Assembly (NCBI RefSeq): GCF_900142885.1
Contig: NZ_FRCL01000005.1
Span: 222,531 to 286,530 of the forward strand
Source: Flavobacterium xinjiangense
Lineage (GTDB): Bacteria; Bacteroidota; Bacteroidia; Flavobacteriales; Flavobacteriaceae
Length of the DNA stretch: 64,000 nucleotides
Direction of reading: 5' to 3'
Program-made: the position numbers and the translations under genes
The notes under the pieces: model-generated
Database searches by the model: none
What the model saw: the letters and a program-made list of their open reading frames with translations, nothing else
Told to the model about the DNA's origin: nothing
Shown here: positions 56,155 through 64,000 of the stretch, piece by piece
How positions within the stretch are numbered: the stretch's first letter is position 1
Layout of the letters: each line of letters starts with the position of its first letter

Positions 56155-56215
56155 AGTGGGAAAACCGGTCAAATTGACCACCCTATTCCAGTGCAAATTG
56201 ACCTGTATTGTCCTG
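56155..56215. mobile_element. IS21-like terminal remnant
   Basis: The words CCGGTCAAATTGACCACC and CCAGTGCAAATTGACC are repeats of the GGTCAATTT type that make up the ends of IS21-family elements, as I remember them. No istA or istB gene is present, so only an end is left. It lies next to the truncated fic gene and may mark the insertion or deletion that removed its N-terminal part. Confidence 0.5.
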
Positions 56216-56231
56216 AAATTATTTATATCTC

Positions 56232-57101
56232 TCAATTTTGTTTGTTGGTACTTGTTAGTTCTAAACGTTTTCTCCAAAAATAAATAGCAAAACACATGCA
56301 AACTACTGGTAAAACTACTCCAAACTCATCAATAAAATATTTTGTATTTCCGGTATCTATGGTAAGAGGAGAAAATATTGATTGTATAAATAAATTATGA
56401 CTTGCATGAAGTATTACGCCAGTCCACAAACTATTTGATTTTAATCGAAACCATGTAAAGACGAAACTCGTGCTTACTACTAATACCGTAAAACAAGTTA
56501 AACCATACCAGTAAGGTGTTCCGCTGTTATAATCTGCAAAAATAAGAATTGGAAAATGCCATATTGCCCATATACCACCTGTTATTAATGATGTTTTGGT
56601 ATAGTTAAAATTTTTAGAAAGCTCTGGCACCAAAAAACCTCTCCATCCAATTTCCTCACCTAAGGCTGAAGATGCATTTCTAGCCATGTCAAATACACCA
56701 GTCAAGATAAAATATAACAATATAACAAGTCCGGGCGGCAATTTTGTCCATCCAAATAATGTTGAAACTTGGTTAACGAAATCTTTGTTGTAAAACCCTC
56801 CCCAGCCCATCGACCAAATTATTATATAAGTAATAAAAATATACAGTAAGGGTATTAAGTAGCTTTTCCATTGGTATTTTGCTTTACCCCATTTCCATCC
56901 AAGTTGCGATATTTTTCTTCTTAATAATAAAGAAGTAAGTAAAGCAGAAATTCCAGGACACCACATTAACGCAGTAATAAATATTCCAAATCCACTACCA
57001 AGTTTTCCAGTATGAATAATCAGAAAATAAAATATTGAACTTAACATAAATGTTATTAGTACGAATGTAATTATTGGACAACTTTTAAATATTTTTTTCA
57101 T
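56232..57101 (-). CDS. CPBP-family intramembrane protease
   Basis: The 289-residue protein has about eight membrane helices and the CPBP/Abi motifs: EEIGWRGFLVPEL with the paired Glu and Arg, AIWHFPIL with the second His, and LHASHNLFIQ. These residues form the glutamic-type active site of Rce1-like proteases. Substrates are unknown; relatives cut prenylated or bacteriocin-related peptides, or take part in stress responses. It stands alone, flanked by the mobile-element remnants and a poorly coding stretch. Confidence 0.93.
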   Translation of the reverse strand: MKKIFKSCPIITFVLITFMLSSIFYFLIIHTGKLGSGFGIFITALMWCPGISALLTSLLLRRKISQLGWKWGKAKYQWKSYLIPLLYIFITYIIIWSMGWGGFYNKDFVNQVSTLFGWTKLPPGLVILLYFILTGVFDMARNASSALGEEIGWRGFLVPELSKNFNYTKTSLITGGIWAIWHFPILIFADYNSGTPYWYGLTCFTVLVVSTSFVFTWFRLKSNSLWTGVILHASHNLFIQSIFSPLTIDTGNTKYFIDEFGVVLPVVCMCFAIYFWRKRLELTSTNKQN

Positions 57102-57335
57102 TGTTTATATTTTTCGTTTCATATATCAAAATTAGTCTTTCCTATGTCAAAGTGTAAGATATTTTTTACATTTAGGCCTCTCAAAATTTAACCAATCTCT
57201 TTTGTCAAAATTGGATCATTTATTAGTTAGTAAATAGCGCATGCACCTAATTTGAATCCGGCTAAGCCGATTATTAATTTTACCCCATTTATACTTTTTT
57301 ATGATATTTTTATTTTGGTAATTCAGGAGTTGTAT

Positions 57336-57548
57336 TTATAAGTCTTTAAATTTTGCCATATTTATTTCTGGAATTAAGCACTTAATGCTTACGTTCCTAT
57401 TCCAAAATTTTTCGATATATTTCGTTTGTTGAATGATTCCATCAACAACTTTAATTCTAGTTTCAAAATTTTTGGCGAATTTTAGAGGCAACTCTATCTC
57501 AAAGAGAATATAGTTAATTCCATTAATTGGATAAATTAATTTTTCCAT
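57336..57548 (-). CDS. Small hypothetical protein
   Basis: The frame gives 70 residues without stop-rich flanks. YPINGINYILFEIELPLKF and VKVVDGIIQQTKYIEKFW suggest two or three beta strands with a small helix, and the composition is that of a folded protein. The ATG follows a long A-run. I do not recognise the family. No partner gene is close. Confidence 0.45.
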   Translation of the reverse strand: MEKLIYPINGINYILFEIELPLKFAKNFETRIKVVDGIIQQTKYIEKFWNRNVSIKCLIPEINMAKFKDL

Positions 57549-58762
57549 TTTTTTTTTTTTTAAGGACGAATTGCAACAATAATCTTTGCTTTACAAAGGG
57601 TTGATTGCGTAAAATAAACCTATTAGGTAAATGTTTTTTTTTAATCTAAAAGATGTAAATTATTCTTTTTTAGATAAATTTTTATTGAGAATAATTTTGA
57701 TGCACGATGATTAAAAAATGAATTGATCTGTTTTGTTTCCACATACAAATTTTTAAATTACAGCGTTAATTTTACTAGACAAAAGTCTAGAAAAAATATT
57801 TTTTTTTTTTGATGTGGCTTTAGCAAAAAAAAAATATAATTACATTTCATAATTTTCCCAAAGCCTCCAATTCTACTTTTCAATATTTTCTGATATAGCT
57901 GTTTGGTAATTTATATTGCAAAGGGAACTTTTAAAAAGCCCGTGTGAAAATTTTGAAACTAGAATTTAGTTTATCAATTTCTTTAGATTGATTTTACGGA
58001 TTTTCAAACACTACCAAATCCAACTGCTATTTTGTTTTTAAGTGCTCAACTAGTTTCAAAATATATAAAAATGGATCCATCAAAGTATTTCCAGTAGAAT
58101 ACTTTATGAATTGAATTTTTTAAAAACAGGATTTGAAACTTACCAATTAAAAAAAAAATGGGACATATTTAAATTTGGAGATCTGGATGATTAAAATTTC
58201 GCTTAATTTCTGTAATGCCAGTCGGAACTGTTTAAACCTATTGTTATAGAAATACTTAAAAAGAAGTCTAATGCTGTGTTATTGTAGTATTACTTTTAAT
58301 CAAAATAAATGGTAATTATTTTTGTTTAATAAGTACAGTTTTTTTTTATCTATTGACTCTAAGAGCTTTTAATGCTTTATATAAAGGATTATTTTAAACA
58401 TTAAATCAAAGATTTGCGAGATGTTGCATTAATAATTTTCAGTGCGACTTATTCAAATATTTTGTCTTGTATCCAACAATACCTGTTGGTAATAGTTTGC
58501 ATTGGCGTAATATTAGAAAAGTAGTCTATGTGAAAAATGCAAAATAAAATGGTTTGATTTGTTACTTGTTTACTTTATCGCATCTGATTGATTGTTTTTA
58601 TTTCTTAACTAGAGTGAATGAAATTCAAAGTTGTAGATATTATTTTTGCCCTTTCAAAATTGTCAGTTTTCATAATGAACACTAACAAAAAACAAGAAAA
58701 TTTCGAGTATAAGCTATAATCCAGCAGCTTCAGGATTAATAATTGGAATTAACGCAAAAGGT
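57549..58762. other. Gene-poor region of 1.2 kb with one hairpin
   Basis: Very AT-rich, no ORF with a convincing start or family pattern on either strand. The one clear structure is CTAGAC-AAAA-GTCTAG (57775-57790) followed by A/T runs, which could be a terminator for an unseen transcript on the plus strand. Long A- and T-homopolymers occur throughout. Whether this is a decayed gene or a regulatory region cannot be told. Confidence 0.5.
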
Positions 58763-59326
58763 ATGATAAATCTAAAAAAATATTTTAATATGTTTGGATT
58801 TGAGGCGAATGATTTAGATCAAATTTTAAATTCATTTAGACTCCAAACATTTAAAAAAAATGAATTCTTTATAAAGCAAGATAGAATAAGCAACCATTTA
58901 GGTTTTGTTGAAAGCGGCGTGTTTCAATATTACGTTTTGAAAGAAGGTGAAATTAGAACGACCTATGTTTCAATTGAAAATACTTTTATGGCTTCGCGCT
59001 TGAGTTTCGTGAATGATAGACCTGCGATTGAAAACGTAAAAGCATTAACAGATGGAAGTATCTGTATCATTAGTAAAACCAATCTAAAAAAATTGATAAA
59101 CGAAATTCCAAGTTTTAAAGATTTTTACATTGGTTTTTTAGAAAGTTCCATTTGCAATATTGATGCTAATCGTCATGATCTTATTTTGCTAAGCGGGGAA
59201 CAACGATATAGTAAAATGTTAAAAGAAGAGCCGGAACTTTTGCAAAAAATTCCGCTTCAATGTTTAGCATCCATACTTGGAGTCACTCCCAGACATTTAA
59301 GTCGTATCAGAAATAACATAAGATAG
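58763..59326 (+). CDS. Crp/Fnr-family regulator
   Basis: The protein has 187 residues. A cyclic-nucleotide-binding-like domain (FIKQDRISNHLGFVESGVFQYYV) is followed by a short helix-turn-helix ending in LASILGVTPRHLSRIRNNI, the form common in Bacteroidota Crp proteins with unknown ligands. AAGG lies ahead of the ATG and supports this start. There are no cysteine clusters, in contrast to the regulator at 15655. The next genes are 640 bases away, so its targets cannot be guessed. Confidence 0.92.
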   Translation: MINLKKYFNMFGFEANDLDQILNSFRLQTFKKNEFFIKQDRISNHLGFVESGVFQYYVLKEGEIRTTYVSIENTFMASRLSFVNDRPAIENVKALTDGSICIISKTNLKKLINEIPSFKDFYIGFLESSICNIDANRHDLILLSGEQRYSKMLKEEPELLQKIPLQCLASILGVTPRHLSRIRNNIR

Positions 59327-59968
59327 TTTTTACTGAAAAGTGTTTTTTATATTTTAGATTAAAAAAATAGAAAAATAGGTCAAATTAACGAAGGTAGCCA
59401 CTTTGTTTTTGAATAGATTTTGTTAGAAGAAGAATAAAGCTTAAGTAATTTTTTTAGTTGAATTATTTTTGGATCTTTTTAAATTAAAACTTAATTTTTA
59501 AAAATATTATAGGTAAACTGAGCATCGATAATTGTTTCTTTTTATTTCTATGGTGCGAATGTCCAAACTATTTTATAATTATGCTTGGTATTTCAAAAAT
59601 TATTGGATTTTACAGTTTTTTATGGTTGCTTTTTATAACGATGCCGTCTAAATAATAGCAACAATCTTTATTTAGCAAAATTATTGCAAACCTATTTTCT
59701 AAAGTGTTCAAAGAAGTTAGATAGGTGGCGGACTAAAAAGTATAGTGCAGTTTGGATTTTACAGAACTATTCAACTTTTTTGGACTATCCTGCAAATTAG
59801 ATTTTGTTCCAAATTACGACAACAATTCTTAGTATGAGCATATTCCATGAAGCATCTGAATAAGTCTTTCTTGATTTTGTAAACAGATATCTCCATTTTT
59901 AATAATATATTTTCGATACATTCTAAAATCTTTGAATTTATTTCTTATAAATTACTAAATTTGAAGTT
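59327..59968. other. Intergenic region without a visible gene
   Basis: A 642-base stretch between the Crp-family gene and the sensor kinase. It is AT-rich and interrupted in all frames; I find no hairpin with a T-run, no repeat shared with other parts of the window, and no promoter that stands out. Confidence 0.5.
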
Positions 59969-61036
59969 ATGAAAAAATCAATCATTATTTTGTTGCATAT
60001 TGGTTTTTGGATGTGCTATTTACTTTTAATATCAATCATGTTAGCAGTTTTCTATAGAAGCAGCAGTCATGCAGTAGATCAGACCGCACGAATTGTAAAT
60101 GCCTTCAAATCACTTTTTCTATTTGCGTTTTTTCCTTCAGCCATCACATTTTATGCATGTTATTTTATAGTATTCCCAAAATACCTGCAACAAAAAAAGT
60201 TTGTAATTTCCATTATTTCCGGTATGGTATTTTCTATAGGTGCTGCAATACTTGCATATATTATAATGCGCTATTTTATAGAATCAGGTCAACTTATTGA
60301 TATGGATAAAGGAGGTATAAATGGTAGATCTACCGCTATAAGAACAATAATGGCTATGAGCTTTATTGCTTCGATTTGCGGTTTGGCGGCCTTGATTCTT
60401 AAAGGTTTTATTACTTGGGTTAAAGAAATAAAATTAAAAGAAGAATTGAAACAAAAAAATCATGAAATAGAAATGGCATTAGTAAAAGCCCAGCTTGATC
60501 CTCATTTCTTATTTAACACTTTAAATAATATCGATGTATTGATATTAAAGGATGCCACAGAGGCTTCTAATTATTTAATTAAACTATCCGATATTTTGCG
60601 TTTTATGTTATACGAAACTAAAACAGATACAATTTTGCTTAAAAAAGAAATCGAATATATTGAGAAGTATATAGAATTGCAAAAAATAAGAACTGCAAAT
60701 TCTAATTATGTGAGTTTTAAAATAAATGGTATGCAGGATGATCGAACAATAGCGCCAATGATTTTTATTCCATTTATCGAAAATGCCTTTAAGCATACTA
60801 CAAATAAGAAAATAGACAATGCTATAAGTGTTGAAGTATTTATTAATAAGGAGAACATCATATTCGTTTGTGAAAATAAATTCGATACAACTCGAAAATT
60901 TAAAAAAGAAAGTAATGGTTTAGGAAATGATCTTATTCAAAAACGCCTAAAACTGATTTATCCAGAGAAACATATATTAGAATTAGACAATCATATCAAC
61001 TTTTATAGTGTAAAATTAACAATTAAAAATGGATAG
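59969..61036 (+). CDS. LytS-type sensor histidine kinase
   Basis: The 355-residue protein has four membrane helices in the first ~150 residues, a short coiled segment, then the His_kinase domain with the phosphorylated His in LVKAQLDPHFLFNTLNNID. The ATPase part has the N-box PMIFIPFIENAFKHT and a short GNDLIQKRLKLIYP. There is no extracellular sensor domain, so the signal is probably sensed in the membrane. It overlaps the response regulator gene by eight bases. Confidence 0.94.
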   Translation: MKKSIIILLHIGFWMCYLLLISIMLAVFYRSSSHAVDQTARIVNAFKSLFLFAFFPSAITFYACYFIVFPKYLQQKKFVISIISGMVFSIGAAILAYIIMRYFIESGQLIDMDKGGINGRSTAIRTIMAMSFIASICGLAALILKGFITWVKEIKLKEELKQKNHEIEMALVKAQLDPHFLFNTLNNIDVLILKDATEASNYLIKLSDILRFMLYETKTDTILLKKEIEYIEKYIELQKIRTANSNYVSFKINGMQDDRTIAPMIFIPFIENAFKHTTNKKIDNAISVEVFINKENIIFVCENKFDTTRKFKKESNGLGNDLIQKRLKLIYPEKHILELDNHINFYSVKLTIKNG

Positions 61037-61724
61037 ATACTCTTGTATTATAATAGAAGACGAACCCTTGGCACTCGAGAGAACAAAGAGTTTTGTCAAT
61101 AAAATTCCCTTTCTCAATTTATGTGGTACGTTTGATAATGCGCTTAAAGGTCTCTCTTATTTAAAATCTAATAAAGTCGATTTACTTTTTTTAGATATTA
61201 ATATGGATGAATTATCTGGTATTGAGTTACTTGAAAGTTCAAAAATAGAAAGTCAGGTTATCATAACGACAGCCTATCAGGAATTTGCTATAAAAGGTTA
61301 TGAACTCAGTGTAACGGATTACTTATTAAAACCTTTTACGTTTGATCGATTCTTAAAAGCCGTAAATAAAGCGCAGGAAAATATTAACTATAATCTTCCT
61401 CACTTGCCAATAGATTTTATTTTTGTGAAGACCGAAAATCGATTAGAGAAAATAAATTTAGTCGATATTTTATTCATTGAAGGAATGAGAGATTACAGAA
61501 GAATTCATACTGTAAATAAAAAAATCATGACACTTCAAAATTTTAGTGAACTAGAGCAAATTATACCCTCTAATTTAGTTTGCAGAGTTCATAAATCTTA
61601 CATGGTTGGGATTAACAAAATTGAATCTATTGAAAGGATGAGAATAATAATTTCAAATCAGAGAATCCCAATTTCAGAAACCTACAAAGAGCTATTTTTT
61701 CTTGTAATAAATAATAGAATATAA
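61029..61724 (+). CDS. LytTR-type response regulator
   Basis: The protein has 231 residues. The receiver domain has IIIEDEPLALE with the acidic pair and LLFLDINMDELSG with the phosphorylated Asp, and ends with YLLKPFTFDRF. The C-terminal LytTR DNA-binding domain is seen in FIEGMRDYRRIHT and CRVHKSYMVGINKI. It is translated with the kinase upstream. Such pairs in Bacteroidota often control nearby outer-membrane or envelope genes, and the TonB-dependent receptor downstream is a possible target. Confidence 0.95.
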   Translation: MDRYSCIIIEDEPLALERTKSFVNKIPFLNLCGTFDNALKGLSYLKSNKVDLLFLDINMDELSGIELLESSKIESQVIITTAYQEFAIKGYELSVTDYLLKPFTFDRFLKAVNKAQENINYNLPHLPIDFIFVKTENRLEKINLVDILFIEGMRDYRRIHTVNKKIMTLQNFSELEQIIPSNLVCRVHKSYMVGINKIESIERMRIIISNQRIPISETYKELFFLVINNRI

Positions 61725-61861
61725 CTTTTCATTAATCGTCTTGCAGAATTAAAACAGGAACTTGCAGACATCCTCATTTAATTGGCATATTTAGATTGTA
61801 GACCTAACTTTATTCTTGGACTTTTGTATAAGATATTATTACTTATACATAAGGAACAATT

Positions 61862-61996
61862 ATGAAAAAGCTCATTTATGCCTATATATTACCTGTTATT
61901 ATAGATAGACTGGCTTATTGTCAAAACTCAATCCATACAGATAGAAACGGAAAAACTAAAACTGCAATCCTAATTACAAGTTCACACTACATTTAG
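61862..61996 (+). pseudogene. Short ORF, perhaps a decayed secreted-protein start
   Basis: The frame has 44 residues and starts like a signal peptide (MKKLIYAYILPVIIDRLAYC), then stops soon after. It could be the broken start of a secreted protein in the 382-base gap between the response regulator and the receptor; nothing else in that gap is recognisable. Confidence 0.25.
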
Positions 61997-62106
61997 ATTC
62001 CATTTCCTTCATTTTTGTTCTACTCCGCAACTTTTATTTTGGGATGCCTTTGTTTGGTAAATAATAATGACAATTATGTTAAAAAATATAAAAAAAAAAT
62101 AAAAAC

Positions 62107-64000
62107 ATGAATACAAAATTAATTTATTTCGTAACGCTGACACTTCTGCTTTTTGTCAGTAGTATGTTTTCTCAAGAAAAGTGTACTTTAAGTGGAACCG
62201 TTTCTGATGCTAAAAGCAATGAAACCATAATTGGTGTAAACGTATATATTCCCGAATTGAAAACGGGAACTACCACTAACGAATATGGTTTTTACTCTAT
62301 CACTATTCCTAAAGGGAACTATAGAGTTCAGGTGAGTTCAGTAAGTTTCCAAACAATCACAGAAAGTGTTAATTTAGACAAAAACACCAAAAACAATTTC
62401 AAGCTTTTCAGTAGTGAAGAACAATTACAAGAAGTAGTAATTAAAAAGGATAGGAAAGCAACCAATATCAAAAAAGCAGAAATGAGTGTCAATAAACTTT
62501 CTATTGCCACGATAAAAAAGATGCCGGTGGTCCTTGGAGAAGTTGATGTACTGAAATCTATTTTATTACTTCCTGGGGTGACCAACGCGGGAGAAGGCGC
62601 TTCTGGTTTTAATGTTCGTGGAGGGGGGGCAGATCAAAATTTAATTCTTCTTGACGAAGCTACAATTTTTAGTTCTTCACATGTTTTTGGTTTTTTCTCT
62701 GTTTTTAATCCTGATGCTATAAAGGATTTAAAATTATACAAAGGAGGAATCCCTGCAAGATATGGCGGAAGAGCTTCTTCTGTTTTAGATATTTATCAAA
62801 AAGATGGAAGCAGTACTGGTTTTCATATGAATGGCGGAATTGGATTAATTTCCAGTAGATTGCTAGCTGAGGGGCCAATAGTAAAAGACAAAGGCTCATT
62901 TCTTATTGGTGGCCGTGCATCTTATGCTCATTTATTTTTAAAATTTTTGGAGGAACAGAAAAACAATGCGGCCTATTTCTATGATTTGAATACCAAGTTA
63001 TCCTATAAGTTAAACCCAAGCAACAATTTATACCTTTCGGGCTATTTTGGTCGGGATGTTTTTAGTTTAGATAAAAGTTTTACCAACACCTATGGTAATT
63101 CAATTTTAAACTTACGATGGAATCATCTGTTTAATGATAAATTATTTTCAAACCTATCGGTAATATATAGCGATTATTACTTTGGATTAAATTTAGATTT
63201 AGTTGGATTCAAATGGGATTCGGGAATCAAAAATTACAATATTAAGTACGATTTCAAAAATTATATTTCTGATAAATTCAAATTAAATTTTGGTGCAAAT
63301 AGTATTTATTATGATTTCAATCCTGGAACAATAAATCCAACGATTGCAAATTCAGGAATAAATTTTGAACAATTAGATAAAAAATATGCTTTTGAACCGG
63401 CAGTATATATAGACGCTGAACAAGAACTATCTAAAAAGCTTTCACTCTCCTATGGTTTACGATACAGTATGTTTTATAGATTAGGTAGATCATCGACTAA
63501 TATTTATGCCAACAATGAACCAGTGATTTTTAATCAGGATGCACAGATTTATGAAAAGGCAACTCCAATTGGAACTAAATTGTATGATAAAAATAAAGTG
63601 ATTCAAAGCTATAACTATTTAGAACCCCGATTTGCTGTGGCTTACGAACTGAATAGCAATCAATCCGTAAAGGCAAGTTATAACAGAATGGTTCAGTATT
63701 TACAATTGGTTTCCAATACTTCGTCACCAACACCACTTGACATTTGGACGCCAAGTGACAACTACATCAAGCCGCAAATTGCAGACCAGGTAGCTTTGGG
63801 TTATTTCAGGAATTTAAGCGATGAGATGTATTCTTTGGAAGTGGAAACCTTTTACAAAAAGATTCAAAATAGGATAGACTACATAGACGGTGCTGATTTG
63901 ATTGCAAACAAAGCAATTGAGCAGGTAGTTCTCAACGGACAAATGCGTTCTTATGGTTTAGAAGTGATGTTTCGTAAAAACGAAGGCAGATTCACCGGTT
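62107..64000 (+). CDS. TonB-dependent receptor, 5' part
   Basis: The frame begins at the ATG at 62107 and is still open at the right edge (631 codons seen). A signal peptide is followed by a carboxypeptidase-regulatory-like beta domain (LSGTVSDAKSNETIIGVNVY, then TTTNEYGFYSITI). Then comes the TonB-dependent plug (LLPGVTNAGEGASGFNVRGG, with GGIPARYGGRASSVLDI) and the start of the beta barrel (LSYKLNPSNNLYLSGYFGRD). It takes up a large or scarce nutrient through the outer membrane with energy from TonB. No SusD partner is visible in the window, so it may be an iron or vitamin receptor rather than a glycan one. Confidence 0.95.
   Translation, partial: MNTKLIYFVTLTLLLFVSSMFSQEKCTLSGTVSDAKSNETIIGVNVYIPELKTGTTTNEYGFYSITIPKGNYRVQVSSVSFQTITESVNLDKNTKNNFKLFSSEEQLQEVVIKKDRKATNIKKAEMSVNKLSIATIKKMPVVLGEVDVLKSILLLPGVTNAGEGASGFNVRGGGADQNLILLDEATIFSSSHVFGFFSVFNPDAIKDLKLYKGGIPARYGGRASSVLDIYQKDGSSTGFHMNGGIGLISSRLLAEGPIVKDKGSFLIGGRASYAHLFLKFLEEQKNNAAYFYDLNTKLSYKLNPSNNLYLSGYFGRDVFSLDKSFTNTYGNSILNLRWNHLFNDKLFSNLSVIYSDYYFGLNLDLVGFKWDSGIKNYNIKYDFKNYISDKFKLNFGANSIYYDFNPGTINPTIANSGINFEQLDKKYAFEPAVYIDAEQELSKKLSLSYGLRYSMFYRLGRSSTNIYANNEPVIFNQDAQIYEKATPIGTKLYDKNKVIQSYNYLEPRFAVAYELNSNQSVKASYNRMVQYLQLVSNTSSPTPLDIWTPSDNYIKPQIADQVALGYFRNLSDEMYSLEVETFYKKIQNRIDYIDGADLIANKAIEQVVLNGQMRSYGLEVMFRKNEGRFTG

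Overview
The window looks like a chromosomal segment of a Flavobacterium-type member of the Bacteroidota. This rests on AT-rich DNA, a type IX secretion sorting domain, TAnnTTTG-type promoter elements, a TonB-dependent receptor with a carboxypeptidase-regulatory N-terminus, several mainly Bacteroidota families (DUF4202, DUF3667, DUF6428, Coa1-like) and interspersed repeats typical of this group. No RNA genes or CRISPR arrays were seen.

Layout. 1-1.6 kb: end of a molybdenum-cofactor locus (a MoaC-MoaB fusion and MoaA). 1.6-5.4 kb: small accessory region with an HNH endonuclease, an unknown helical protein, a REP-associated tyrosine transposase with four REP hairpins and a 76-bp tandem duplication, and a small secreted protein. 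5.4-10.2 kb: catalase-peroxidase, three small proteins and a thioesterase. 10.3-30.1 kb: a complete nitrate assimilation island. It holds a nitrate reductase fused to an FAD reductase and a Bfd-type iron-sulfur domain, a rubredoxin-tailed protein built on the nitrite/sulfite reductase fold, an FNR-like regulator with a cysteine cluster, an outer-membrane porin, an NrtABC-type ABC importer, a NarK transporter, a NarX/NarL-like two-component system, DUF4202, NirD and NirB. The Mo-cofactor genes at the left edge supply the cofactor this island needs. 30.2-32.9 kb: arsenic resistance operon. 33-37.3 kb: assorted small and membrane proteins, plus a stand-alone LigD-type 3'-phosphoesterase. 37.7-42.5 kb: a giant T9SS-secreted LamG protein. 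42.6-51.3 kb: DNA damage block (DnaE2-like polymerase, Y-family polymerase and a divergent self-cleaving LexA/UmuD-like repressor, then Ku and a LigD split over two genes). 51.4-55.1 kb: acyl-CoA dehydrogenase, lipoprotein and an amino-acid permease behind a possible leader-peptide attenuator. 55.1-56.2 kb: graveyard of IS3-like, IS21-like and Fic remnants. 56.2-64 kb: CPBP protease, a long gene-poor stretch, a Crp-family regulator, a LytS/LytR-type two-component system and the start of a TonB-dependent receptor.

The strongest unexplained signal is a 16-bp palindrome (type TACGTATTAATACGTA, 7-2-7 spacing) upstream of the nitrate genes. At nasA, narK and nirB it overlaps a TAnnTTTG-like -7 element by exactly 2 bp, and I see no -33 box at these promoters. 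This points to one activator switching on the whole island. Other points of interest are the NasA fusion, the apparently non-catalytic NiR-fold/rubredoxin protein, the RAYT/REP unit with its tandem duplication, and the duplicated phosphoesterase domain.
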